Source: Vulcanimicrobiota bacterium (lineage in GTDB: Bacteria > Vulcanimicrobiota > Vulcanimicrobiia > Vulcanimicrobiales > Vulcanimicrobiaceae). From it: a stretch of 16,240 nucleotides of DNA. This document shows, in pieces, positions 1-6,503 of the stretch. How positions within the stretch are numbered: the first letter of the stretch is position 1; each line of letters starts with the position of its first letter. The DNA is taken from the NCBI GenBank assembly GCA_003155175.1, contig PMFP01000158.1:405-16644 (forward strand), given 5' to 3'. A model generated the notes under the pieces. It had not been told where the DNA came from. It did no database searches and worked only from the letters and a program-made list of their open reading frames with translations. The translations under genes and the position numbers were made by a program.

Positions 1-920
1 TCGCGATACTCGGTCGGCACGTCGCTGGCGATGTAATAGACGATCGGGTTGGCCGCATCGGAAGGGCGTCCCGGCGCCTTCGGTTGGAAATTCCAGCGCG
101 AAACGTAGTAGAGGTTCCGCGTCTCGTTGCGATCGCTGCCGAAATCGAGCAGCGGTTGTTCGAAGTAGCCGACGCGCGGATCCGCGATGCGCGGAACGTA
201 GCCGTCGTGCGGCGCGGCGATGAGGTTGTAGCTCATCTGCACCTCGAGGCTCCGCGCGTCGGGCGCGTTGTCGCCGAGCGTCGGCGTGCCGTTGGCCCAC
301 GTCTGGCTCACGCGCAGCACGTCGTTCTGCGGCAGGGCCTTGGCTTGGGTAAAGAACGTGCGCTGCGCGTCGAGGATGTAGCCGCGCATCGGATTGAACG
401 GGCCCCGGAAGTTGGCTTGGTAGTCGGCCACGTCGCCGAGAAACGGCGCGGCGGAAATCGCGACGGTGCCGGTTGCCGGATCCTCGGCTACGATCGGCGT
501 GACGGCAATGACCGAACTCGGGAGCGACTGCTGAGCCGCGTTGGACTCGGGCGAGTTGGCAGGCGTCGTCGCGATCGTGTTGGGCCAGCGCAACACGACG
601 CGATTGTCGACGCGGTCGAAGTGAATGATGCGGGCGGGCGCGACGTACGGTTCGCCTGCGGCCGGTCCCAGACCACCCAAACCGGTTGCCGGCACGGACG
701 TCGCGATGAAATCGCTGCCGAGCTGGCTCTTAGACAGAATCAGGTAGACGTTTCCATCCTTGCGCGCGATCGGAATCAGACCCGGCTGGACTTGTGCCGC
801 TGCCTCGAACGCCGCCAGCGGCATCGGAGGAGGCGTCGCCGTCTGCGCGCCGGCGGCGCCCGCCAGCGCGAGCACAAAGGCGCCGGCGATTGCCGGCGCG
901 TGAAGAACGTTCGGACGCAT
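1..920 (-). CDS. Exported zinc-dependent metalloprotease, DUF5117-type N-terminal part (partial, runs off left edge)
   Basis: The open frame reads leftwards from an ATG at 918-920 to the window edge, giving 306 codons without a stop. AGGAGA just upstream is a good ribosome site. Residues 1-25 form a signal peptide (hydrophobic AIAGAFVLALAGAAGA, likely cut before Gln26). The mature part reads PGLIPIARKDGNVYLIL, then RIIHFDRVDNRVVL, then near the edge DPRVGYFE and a NPIVYYIASDVP segment. This order matches, from memory, the DUF5117 region of bacterial proteins that carry a C-terminal HExxH zinc peptidase domain. That catalytic domain would lie beyond position 1 and cannot be seen. The family is usually about 800 residues, so over half is missing. 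The role is probably extracytoplasmic proteolysis; the substrate is unknown. It lies 37 bases downstream of the small-protein cassette on the same strand, so co-transcription is possible. Confidence 0.72.
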   Translation of the reverse strand, partial: MRPNVLHAPAIAGAFVLALAGAAGAQTATPPPMPLAAFEAAAQVQPGLIPIARKDGNVYLILSKSQLGSDFIATSVPATGLGGLGPAAGEPYVAPARIIHFDRVDNRVVLRWPNTIATTPANSPESNAAQQSLPSSVIAVTPIVAEDPATGTVAISAAPFLGDVADYQANFRGPFNPMRGYILDAQRTFFTQAKALPQNDVLRVSQTWANGTPTLGDNAPDARSLEVQMSYNLIAAPHDGYVPRIADPRVGYFEQPLLDFGSDRNETRNLYYVSRWNFQPKAPGRPSDAANPIVYYIASDVPTEYR

Positions 921-957
921 CGCTTCTCCTAGGGACGGAAACAGCACCCCAGGTTCG

Positions 958-1191
958 CTAGATCAAGGCGATCCACTTCTTGAGGATTTCGTCTTCGTTC
1001 TTTAACTGGGCCATCATCATCGCGTCGAGCGCAGCGAGCTCGCGCTGGAGCTCGGCGGCCTCCGCTTGCGCGAGATCGAAGGCCTGGTGCTGCGCGGCTA
1101 CCGCGTCGCCGCTCGATGCGCCGTCGCCGGCCGCCTTCGCGGCGGCCGGACGGACGGGGCGGTTCGCGAGGGTCACCGGTGCGGCAATCAC
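958..1191 (-). CDS. Small helical protein, paralogue of the upstream 101-residue protein
   Basis: This frame encodes 77 residues and its ATG overlaps the stop of the upstream gene by four bases (ATGA, 1188-1191), which indicates translational coupling. Residues 1-30 are Ala/Pro/Gly-rich and probably flexible. Residues 33-77 are predicted helical, rich in Ala, Leu, Glu and Met, and end in MAQLKNEDEILKKWIALI. No signal peptide or cysteine is present. Residues 33-77 align without gaps to residues 55-99 of the 101-residue neighbour with 19 identities in 45, so the two genes look like diverged tandem duplicates. I do not recognise the family. Small helical proteins beside a transglycosylase are seen in type III secretion and in phage DNA-ejection modules; that comparison is inference from context only. 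Confidence 0.7.
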   Translation of the reverse strand: MIAAPVTLANRPVRPAAAKAAGDGASSGDAVAAQHQAFDLAQAEAAELQRELAALDAMMMAQLKNEDEILKKWIALI

Positions 1192-1493
1192 TCCCCGATG
1201 CTCTCGATGAACTTCTTGGTAATGCCGTCGTCGGCTTTGCGCTGTGCCATCTGCACGTCGCGCAACGTGTTGATCTCGCGCATGTTCTCCGACTGCTGGT
1301 TCATCATCTCGTCGAACGCGGTGGACTGCGCGTCGAGCTGCTCTTGGCTCATCAGCTCCTGACCCATCATGCCGGTCTGGAAGGCGTTGCTCTGCGCTTC
1401 CATCCCGCTGAGCGCGGAGTTGGATCCGGCGCCGACGAGACCGCCGATGAGCGAGGGCGCGGCCGCTTCGAGTATCGGGGCGAGAAATGCCAT
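1188..1493 (-). CDS. Small helical protein with hydrophobic Gly-rich N-terminus and AQSxAF repeats
   Basis: This 101-residue protein starts three bases after the transglycosylase stop, and its ribosome site (AAGGAG) lies inside the last codons of that gene. Residues 3-29 are hydrophobic and Gly/Ala/Ser-rich (FLAPILEAAAPSLIGGLVGAG), either a membrane-active or an assembly segment. Residues 30-99 look like a long Met/Gln-rich amphipathic helix. AQSxAF occurs twice, at residues 33-38 and 55-60, 22 residues apart, and AAQHQAF echoes it in the downstream paralogue. The C-terminus MAQRKADDGITKKFIESI matches that of the paralogue. The family is not recognised. The build, a hydrophobic N-terminus followed by a helical and polymerising-looking body, would suit a secreted filament, needle or ejection protein, but no residue proves it. 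Confidence 0.72.
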   Translation of the reverse strand: MAFLAPILEAAAPSLIGGLVGAGSNSALSGMEAQSNAFQTGMMGQELMSQEQLDAQSTAFDEMMNQQSENMREINTLRDVQMAQRKADDGITKKFIESIGE

Positions 1494-1496
1494 GGT

Positions 1497-2252
1497 CTAG
1501 TCGTCTCCTTCGTTATCGACGATCGATGCGTCGGTGGCTTGGGGGTCGGATGAATGTCCGGTCGCGTCGACCGTACTGATCTGCGGAAGACTGAGCGCAG
1601 GAAGGCTCGGCTGGGAGGCGAGGCCGGGCATCTCGAGCGCGAGCTGTGCGAGCGCGATCGCCTGGGATGCCAGGGCGTTGACGGACTGGGAAAGGGAGGC
1701 GCTGTCCGCGCGGCAGGCTTCGACGTCGGCCGGATTGGCCGGTGCGTTTTGCGCCGGCGCGTTTGGCGCCGGGGCGAATGGGGAGGCGGCGGCTGGAGCA
1801 GCTGAGGAGCCGGCAATGCGCTGCTCGTGGCGCAGCACCGAGTCGGCGTAGCCGAGTACTTGCCCGTCGCCCCAGCGGGTCGTCGTCCCGGTTGCGTTGG
1901 GGCTCCCGGCGTTGTAGGCCGAGAGGGCGGCGTGAACGTCGCCTCCGTAGCGGGAGATCAGCCCCGAAAGCATGCCGGCCGCGTAGTCGGCGTTCTTGGC
2001 CGGGTCGGCGGCGCCGGGCGTCTTAGCGAAGGCGTGCCAGCGGTCGTCGATTTGGAAGACCCCATGTCCGTGGCCACCGTCCCCCGTGATGTTGGACCCG
2101 GCGTTGGCGCCCGGGCCGCCCGTCTCTTGGGCGGCGACGGCGGCCAGCAAGCGAGGATCGAGCCCGTGGCGTCGGGCTGCACCGGCGATTTCTGAGGCGT
2201 AGGCGACCCCGCGCGAGGCGAGGGCAGCGGAATCGGCGGATACGGCATTCAT
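1497..2252 (-). CDS. Lytic transglycosylase (SLT/goose-lysozyme-like fold) without signal peptide
   Basis: This 251-residue protein would cleave peptidoglycan glycan strands to 1,6-anhydro-muropeptides. Its catalytic domain is residues 15-145. AAVAAQETGG carries the presumed catalytic Glu43, in a variant of the usual Glu-Ser motif. GHGVFQID (62-69) matches the G-x-x-Q motif, and LSAYNAG (110-116) is the substrate-cleft motif. Residues 146-200 are a Pro/Ala-rich linker, and the tail contains a Leu-rich helix and an acidic end (DNEGDD). The N-terminus MNAVSADSAALASRG is not a signal peptide, which is odd for an enzyme that must reach the periplasm. It heads a three-gene cassette with tight or overlapping junctions. 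A GGAGGT lies 13 bases before the ATG, a long spacing. A specialised secretion machine or phage particle would explain both the missing signal and the neighbours. Confidence 0.85.
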   Translation of the reverse strand: MNAVSADSAALASRGVAYASEIAGAARRHGLDPRLLAAVAAQETGGPGANAGSNITGDGGHGHGVFQIDDRWHAFAKTPGAADPAKNADYAAGMLSGLISRYGGDVHAALSAYNAGSPNATGTTTRWGDGQVLGYADSVLRHEQRIAGSSAAPAAASPFAPAPNAPAQNAPANPADVEACRADSASLSQSVNALASQAIALAQLALEMPGLASQPSLPALSLPQISTVDATGHSSDPQATDASIVDNEGDD

Positions 2253-2282
2253 AGCCGCCGTCGTTACCTCCGACCCGGGCGT

Positions 2283-2311
2283 TTGACAATACCCCCCCTG
2301 GGTTCTAGAAT
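2283..2311 (+). promoter_or_regulatory. Sigma70-type promoter of the DUF177-rpmF-fab operon
   Basis: A consensus TTGACA at 2283-2288 is followed by a 17-base spacer and TAGAAT at 2306-2311. Transcription would start near 2318, about 65 bases before the DUF177 start codon. It is one of the two strongest promoter matches in the window and sits in front of a highly expressed ribosomal and lipid operon. The spacer carries a run of seven C. Confidence 0.8.
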
Positions 2312-2325
2312 GGCGTAGTCGTTAG

Positions 2326-2360
2326 TGGGGCCCCGCCTCGGTTATCTTGGCGGGGCCCCA
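2326..2360 (+). promoter_or_regulatory. Strong 5' leader hairpin before DUF177/rpmF
   Basis: TGGGGCCCCGCC (2326-2337) and GGCGGGGCCCCA (2349-2360) form a perfect 12-bp stem with an 11-base loop. The hairpin starts within about 10 bases of the predicted transcription start and ends 22 bases before the ATG at 2383. No U-run follows, so it is not a plain intrinsic terminator. Both flanking genes are transcribed away from this region, so neither needs a terminator here. A leader element that stabilises the mRNA or controls translation is more likely. Confidence 0.6.
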
Positions 2361-2382
2361 TCATGCGACCACATACGGAGCC

Positions 2383-2838
2383 ATGGGTCGTTCGCACAAG
2401 GTCGATATCGGCGGTTTGCTGGCTGGGAGCCGGCAGACCATGCTGCTTGAAGACGAAGTTCCGGTCGAGTCGTTCGAGGGCATCGAGTTCCCCGCGCCGG
2501 CTAAAGTACGTTTGGAGATGCGGTATGCCGACCGCATGCTGCATGTGGCCGGAAGCGTGGACGCGCTCGCGCGGGGCCATTGCGATGCTTGCCTCGCCGA
2601 TGTCGAGCGGGACTTGCACCTCGACGTCAACGAACGATTCGATCCCGCGGAAGGACGAAGCGCGGACCCGTTTGCCGAGAGCAACGTTCTCACCGGAGAC
2701 CGGCTCGACGTAGCGGATCTGGCGCAACAGCTCGTTTTGAGCGCGTTGCCGCTGGGGTTGCGATGCAGCGACGAGTGCAAGGGCTTGTGCCCCGTGTGTG
2801 GCGGAAACCTGAATGCGGGCGAATGCTCGTGCACTTGA
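2383..2838 (+). CDS. DUF177 (YceD-like) metal-binding protein
   Basis: This 151-residue protein belongs to the DUF177/YceD family, which is almost always encoded just before rpmF and has been linked to 23S rRNA/50S maturation in plants and bacteria. The N-terminal part (KVDIGGLLAGSRQTMLL) and the central HVAGSVDALARGHCDACL (Cys67, Cys70) are typical. The C-terminus carries Cys128, Cys132, Cys136 and Cys139 in CSDECKGLCPVCGGNLN plus CSC at the end, the zinc-type version seen in actinobacteria and related phyla. I chose the ATG at 2383 because CGGAG precedes it by five bases; the in-frame TTG at 2347 lies inside the leader hairpin. It is the first gene of the operon, and rpmF follows 36 bases later. 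Confidence 0.9.
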   Translation: MGRSHKVDIGGLLAGSRQTMLLEDEVPVESFEGIEFPAPAKVRLEMRYADRMLHVAGSVDALARGHCDACLADVERDLHLDVNERFDPAEGRSADPFAESNVLTGDRLDVADLAQQLVLSALPLGLRCSDECKGLCPVCGGNLNAGECSCT

Positions 2839-2843
2839 AAAAC

Positions 2844-2859
2844 GGGGCGGCGCCGCCCC
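2844..2859 (+). promoter_or_regulatory. Palindromic hairpin between DUF177 gene and rpmF
   Basis: GGGGCGGC at 2844-2851 is followed directly by its reverse complement GCCGCCCC at 2852-2859, giving a 16-base perfect palindrome that folds as about six base pairs with a GCGC loop. It begins five bases after the DUF177 stop and ends 15 bases before the rpmF GTG. No T-run follows. It could tune rpmF translation or serve as an RNA-processing or binding site; function is inferred from position only. Confidence 0.5.
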
Positions 2860-2874
2860 CTAATGGAGACTCAC

Positions 2875-3081
2875 GTGGCAAATCTAAAATGGAAGACGCC
2901 CCGCAGTAAGACGCGGAGCCGGCGGGCGGCAAACTGGAAATTGGGCGCGGTGACGGCGGTCGAATGCCCGCAGTGCCATCAGCCCAAGCGCCCGCATTTC
3001 GTTTGCGCGACGTGCGGCACGTACGACGGCCGCCAGGTCGTCGAGATTCGAGACGAACACGCCGGTCACGATCACGACTAG
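2875..3081 (+). CDS. rpmF: 50S ribosomal protein bL32, zinc-ribbon form
   Basis: This 68-residue protein is a component of the large ribosomal subunit. The basic N-terminus MANLKWKTPRSKTRSRRA followed by NWKL is the hallmark of bL32. CPQC (31-34) and CATC (44-47) form the four-cysteine zinc ribbon (the C+ form). I chose the GTG at 2875 because GGAGA precedes it at good spacing and because it gives the conserved length. An ATG four codons upstream (2863) would put that ribosome site inside the gene. The C-terminal tail EHAGHDHD is His/Asp-rich, an unusual extra that could bind metal. It stands between the DUF177 gene and fabD, a common order, although plsX and fabH usually come next and are absent here. 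Confidence 0.93.
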   Translation: MANLKWKTPRSKTRSRRAANWKLGAVTAVECPQCHQPKRPHFVCATCGTYDGRQVVEIRDEHAGHDHD

Positions 3082-3096
3082 GGCGCGGTTCGCGCG

Positions 3097-4050
3097 ATGA
3101 GCAAGCGGCTGGCCGCCATTTTTCCGGGACAAGGCTCGCAGAGCGTCGGCATGGGTGTCGACGTTGCCGAGCGTTCCCCGGAGGCGCGCCGGCTTTTTGA
3201 TTTGGCGGCCGGCGTCTTGGGCTACGATTTGCTGGCGCTTCAAAAAGATGGCCCGGACGAGCGCCTGCGCGAGACCAAGTACAGCCAGCCCGCGATTTTC
3301 GTGACCAACGTGGCCCTCTTCGCCGCCCTGGGCGAGGCCGGCACGCACCTGGTCGCCAGCGCCGGGCACTCGTTCGGGGAGTTTTGTAGCCTATATGCCG
3401 CGGGCGCGGTCGACTTCGAAGACGCGCTCCGCGTGGTGAACGAGCGAGCCCAAGCGATGCAGTACGCGGCCGAACTGGCCCCGGGCGGAATGACCGCGGT
3501 GCTGGGACTGGACGAGGCGGCCATCCGCGCCGTCGCCGAACCGATGGCCGCGCAGACCGGCTTGCGCCTGCAACTCGCCAATTTCAATTCCCCGACGCAG
3601 ATCGTGATCAGCGGCGACCTCGCGGCCGTCGTCGCCGCCGGCGATGCTCTGATGGCAGCCGGCGCGAAGCGTGTCGTGCCGCTGAACGTTTCGGGCGCCT
3701 GGCACAGCGCGCTCATGGAGCCCGCCCTGGGGCGCTTTCGCGAAGCCGTCGATCGCGCGACCTTCAGCATGCCGCGTTTCGACGTGATTTCGAACGTGGA
3801 CGCGCGTCCGTATCGGGACGTCGAGAGCATCCGCGCCAACCTCGTGAAGTCGATCACGCACGAAGTGCTGTGGCATGAGACCGCGGCGCGGCTGTTGGAA
3901 GATCGCCCCGACGTGGTCGTCGAGTTCGGCGCGGGCGCCGTCCTGAGCCCGCTGATGAAGCGGATGCCGGGCGCTCCGCAGGTCGTGCATGCCGGCGACT
4001 ACGCGAGCGTGGAGAAGCTCGCCGCACTGCTGGACACGGTGGGGGTATGA
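3097..4050 (+). CDS. fabD: Malonyl-CoA:ACP transacylase FabD
   Basis: This 317-residue enzyme transfers malonyl from CoA to the phosphopantetheine arm of acyl carrier protein, supplying extender units for fatty-acid synthesis in the cytoplasm. FPGQGSQ (residues 9-15, Gln11 in the oxyanion hole), GHSFGEF (90-96, nucleophile Ser92), Arg117 in NERAQAMQ (binds the malonyl carboxylate) and His203 in NVSGAWHS complete the active site. GHSFGEF is a small variation on the usual GHSLGEY. FGAGAVLSPLMKRM near the C-terminus is the usual end motif. Length is normal for the family. It starts 15 bases after rpmF without a clear ribosome site, and its TGA overlaps the fabG ATG (ATGA), so the pair is probably translationally coupled. 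AcpP, its partner, is encoded two genes downstream. Confidence 0.96.
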   Translation: MSKRLAAIFPGQGSQSVGMGVDVAERSPEARRLFDLAAGVLGYDLLALQKDGPDERLRETKYSQPAIFVTNVALFAALGEAGTHLVASAGHSFGEFCSLYAAGAVDFEDALRVVNERAQAMQYAAELAPGGMTAVLGLDEAAIRAVAEPMAAQTGLRLQLANFNSPTQIVISGDLAAVVAAGDALMAAGAKRVVPLNVSGAWHSALMEPALGRFREAVDRATFSMPRFDVISNVDARPYRDVESIRANLVKSITHEVLWHETAARLLEDRPDVVVEFGAGAVLSPLMKRMPGAPQVVHAGDYASVEKLAALLDTVGV

Positions 4051-4793
4051 ACTTCTCGGACAAGATCGCGCTCGTCACCGGCGCCAGCCGCGGCATCGGC
4101 CGCGCGATCGCCGTCGAGCTTGCCAAGCGCGGAGCCGACGTGTCGCTGGTCGGTCGCGACGAAAAGGCGCTTGCGGAAACCGCCGACGCCTGCGCGACCG
4201 CGCGCGTCGGAGCCTCCGCGCACGTGATTCTCGGCGACGTCACGGACGCCGAGTCCGTCAATGCGTCGGTCGCGCAAACGGTGGAGCGCTTCGGCCGGCT
4301 CGACTTCGCAATCGCCAACGCCGGCCAGTCGGTGGACTCGCTGCTGCTGAGGCTGCGCGAGGAAGCGATCGACCAGATGCTCTCGGTGAACCTCAAATCC
4401 GCGATTTTCCTATGCGCGGCCGCCGCCAAGCCGATGATGAAGCAGCGGTGCGGCGCGATCGTTCTGGTCAGCAGCATCGTCGGCATCACAGGCAACGCCG
4501 GTCAGGCCGCGTACGCCGCCTCGAAGGCCGGGCTCTTTGGGCTTTGCAAGTCGGTGGCAAAGGAGTTGGGTTCGAGGAATATAAGAGTCAACGCCGTCGC
4601 ACCAGGCTTTATCGAGACCGCCATGACCGAGAAGATGCCGGACGGCGCGAAGGAGATGCTCGTGAAACAGGCGGCGCTGGGACGTGCCGGCAAGCCGGAG
4701 GACGTCAGCGGCGTGGTTGCCTTTCTTTGTTCGGACGCAGCGGCGTTCGTGACCGGTCAAACCGTCGTCGTAGACGGCGGAATAATAATGTAA
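4047..4793 (+). CDS. fabG: 3-oxoacyl-ACP reductase FabG
   Basis: This 248-residue short-chain dehydrogenase/reductase performs the NADPH-dependent reduction of 3-ketoacyl-ACP to 3-hydroxyacyl-ACP. TGASRGIG (11-18) is the dinucleotide-binding loop, and NAG at 91-93 stabilises the fold. Asn115, Ser143 (VSSIVG), Tyr156 and Lys160 (YAASK) are the catalytic tetrad. VNAVAPGFIETAMTE and the C-terminal GQTVVVDGGIIM are characteristic of FabG rather than other SDRs. The start overlaps fabD by four bases. The gene sits between fabD and acpP, which supports the fatty-acid role over a general SDR. It is followed by an 89-base gap holding two hairpins before acpP. Confidence 0.95.
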   Translation: MNFSDKIALVTGASRGIGRAIAVELAKRGADVSLVGRDEKALAETADACATARVGASAHVILGDVTDAESVNASVAQTVERFGRLDFAIANAGQSVDSLLLRLREEAIDQMLSVNLKSAIFLCAAAAKPMMKQRCGAIVLVSSIVGITGNAGQAAYAASKAGLFGLCKSVAKELGSRNIRVNAVAPGFIETAMTEKMPDGAKEMLVKQAALGRAGKPEDVSGVVAFLCSDAAAFVTGQTVVVDGGIIM

Positions 4794-4820
4794 TCACAAG
4801 GAGAGCGCCTCGTTCTTCAT

Positions 4821-4840
4821 GGGCCGCCGAGCGGCGGCCC
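4821..4840 (+). promoter_or_regulatory. First hairpin in the fabG-acpP gap
   Basis: GGGCCGCC (4821-4828) and GGCGGCCC (4833-4840) form a perfect 8-bp stem with a GAGC loop. It begins 27 bases after the fabG stop. No T-run follows. Together with the next hairpin it may control how much transcription continues into acpP or protect a processed acpP mRNA end. Confidence 0.5.
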
Positions 4841-4846
4841 GGGGTG

Positions 4847-4870
4847 AACGGGGGGCACGCCGCCCCGTTT
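4847..4870 (+). terminator. Terminator-like hairpin (possible attenuator) before acpP
   Basis: AACGGGG (4847-4853) pairs with CCCCGTT (4863-4869) around a 9-base loop and leads into a short T-run (GTTTT). This resembles a weak intrinsic terminator, with few T residues. It ends right before the AAGAGGAGA ribosome site of acpP, so it may instead act as a partial terminator or an mRNA 5'-end stabiliser after processing. Confidence 0.45.
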
Positions 4871-4882
4871 TAAGAGGAGAGT

Positions 4883-5125
4883 ATGTCCACCACTTTCGAT
4901 AAAGTCAAGAAGATTATCGTCGAGCAGCTCGGCGTCGAAGAGTCCGAGGTCACGCCCGAAGCGTCCATCACGGACGATCTCGGAGCGGACTCGCTGGATC
5001 AAGTCGAACTCGTGATGGCGTTCGAGACCGAGTTCAACGTCGACATTCCGGACGAAGAAGCCGAGAAGATCAAGACCGTCGGCGATGCGGTCAAGCGCAT
5101 CGACGAAGCCAAGCCCGGAGCGTAA
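4883..5125 (+). CDS. acpP: Acyl carrier protein
   Basis: This 80-residue acidic protein carries growing acyl chains in fatty-acid synthesis. GADSLDQVELVMAFE contains Ser37, the attachment site for 4'-phosphopantetheine, in the standard DSL motif. The rest follows the four-helix ACP pattern, with FNVDIPDEEAEKIKTVGDAV being highly conserved. Length is typical. A strong ribosome site (AAGAGGAGA) lies five to ten bases before the ATG, the best in this operon, which suits the very high ACP level cells need. The product is the partner of FabD and FabG encoded just upstream. The ffh gene begins nine bases after its stop. Confidence 0.97.
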   Translation: MSTTFDKVKKIIVEQLGVEESEVTPEASITDDLGADSLDQVELVMAFETEFNVDIPDEEAEKIKTVGDAVKRIDEAKPGA

Positions 5126-5134
5126 CGCAGACTC

Positions 5135-6457
5135 TTGTTCGATCAACTCAGCGACCGGCTCGGCGCGATTTTCGCGCGTCTCTCCGGTCGCGGCAAGCTC
5201 GGTGAGAGCGACGTCAACGAGGCGCTGCGCGAAGTTCGCGTAGCGCTTCTCGAAGCCGACGTCTCGCTGAGCGCGGCCAAGTCGTTCGTGGCGAGCGTGA
5301 AGGAAAAGGCGCTCGGCGCCAACGTCTTGGAATCGCTCAGCCCCGGGCAGACCATCGTCAAGATCGTCTACGACGAGCTCGTCGCGCTGCTGGGCGGCGC
5401 GCAGGCGCGCCTGCAGTTCTCCGACACCCCGCCGTCGGTGATCATGCTGGTCGGACTGCAGGGCTCGGGCAAGACGACTCAAGCCGCGAAACTCGCCTTG
5501 CGCCTAAAGGAACAGGGGCGCCGATCGCTGCTCGTCGCGGCCGACGTCTACCGGCCCGCCGCGATCCATCAGTTGCAGGTGCTCGGATCGCAAATCGAGC
5601 TGCCGGTGTTCGAGCGGGGCGCCGGCGACCCGGTCGCGATCGCGCGCGACGGCGTCAGCGAGGCGCGGCGTCTCGGGCTCTCGACGGTCATCATCGATAC
5701 CGCCGGACGCCTGCAGATCGACGAAGCGCTCATGGACGAGTTGGCGCGCATTAAAGGCGCCGTCTCGCCGACGGAGATCCTTTTCGTCGCCGATGCGATG
5801 ACCGGCCAGGAGGCGACCGGGGTCGCTAGCGGCTTCCACGAGCGCCTGGGCATCACCGGCGTCATTCTCACGAAGATGGACGGCGACACGCGCGGCGGCG
5901 CGGCGCTCTCGATCTACAGCGTCACCGGCGCGCCGATCAAATTCGTCGGCGTCGGCGAGAAGATCACCGCGCTCGAGCCGTTCCATCCCGACCGGCTCGC
6001 GTCGCGGATCTTGGGCATGGGCGACGTCCTCACCCTCATCGAGAAAACGCAGAACCTCTATTCCGAGGAACAGGCCAAGCGTCTCGAAGAGAAGATGCGC
6101 AAGCAGTCGTTTACGCTCGACGATTTCCTCGATCAGATGCGCCAAGTCCAAAAGATGGGGTCGATCAACGATCTCGTCAAGATGATTCCGGGGCTCTCCC
6201 GGGCCCTTCCAAAAGATTTTCAGATTCCGGAAAAAGACCTCAAACGCGTCGAAGCGATCATTTGCTCGATGACGCGTCGCGAGCGTCGCGATCCCGCGCT
6301 CCTGAACGGATCGCGGCGGAAACGCATCGCGCTCGGGTCCGGAACGCAGGTGTCCGACGTGAACCGTTTGGTCAAACAGTTCGACCAAGCGCGATCGGTC
6401 ATGAAACAATTCGGCGGCGCCGGAAAGCGGCGCATGATGCCGGGACTACTTAAATAA
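5135..6457 (+). CDS. ffh: Signal recognition particle GTPase Ffh
   Basis: This 440-residue protein binds 4.5S/SRP RNA and signal sequences of nascent membrane proteins and, with FtsY, delivers ribosomes to the translocon. The N domain is residues 1-95. The G domain contains GLQGSGKTT (107-115, P-loop), DTAGR (188-192) and TKMDGD (246-251), with GVGEK at 272-276. The Met-rich M domain is about 295-440 and includes SMTRRERRDPALLNGSRRKRIALGSG in two overlapping stretches (RNA-binding motif near 379-403) and ends KRRMMPGLLK. The start is a TTG at 5135: the peptide MFDQLSDRLG matches the normal Ffh N-terminus and no alternative start fits. It has no obvious ribosome site, and acpP ends nine bases upstream. 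Length is normal. Confidence 0.96.
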   Translation: MFDQLSDRLGAIFARLSGRGKLGESDVNEALREVRVALLEADVSLSAAKSFVASVKEKALGANVLESLSPGQTIVKIVYDELVALLGGAQARLQFSDTPPSVIMLVGLQGSGKTTQAAKLALRLKEQGRRSLLVAADVYRPAAIHQLQVLGSQIELPVFERGAGDPVAIARDGVSEARRLGLSTVIIDTAGRLQIDEALMDELARIKGAVSPTEILFVADAMTGQEATGVASGFHERLGITGVILTKMDGDTRGGAALSIYSVTGAPIKFVGVGEKITALEPFHPDRLASRILGMGDVLTLIEKTQNLYSEEQAKRLEEKMRKQSFTLDDFLDQMRQVQKMGSINDLVKMIPGLSRALPKDFQIPEKDLKRVEAIICSMTRRERRDPALLNGSRRKRIALGSGTQVSDVNRLVKQFDQARSVMKQFGGAGKRRMMPGLLK

Positions 6458-6503
6458 CGAGGATCCCTTAGGCTCCTAGAACGGAAAAGACGACAACACC
6501 ATC

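Noticed and set aside
84..932. 282-codon plus-strand frame opposite the metalloprotease gene
   Set aside because: The minus strand encodes a signal peptide and DUF5117-like sequence, and the plus frame is Arg-rich without recognisable motifs.
2347..2382. TTG start giving a DUF177 protein 12 residues longer
   Set aside because: The TTG is buried in the 12-bp hairpin and lacks a ribosome site, whereas the ATG at 2383 has CGGAG and the normal family start.
5504..6409. Long open frame on the minus strand opposite ffh (about 300 codons)
   Set aside because: It is antisense to clearly conserved Ffh sequence, has no family match by eye, and is expected in high-GC DNA.
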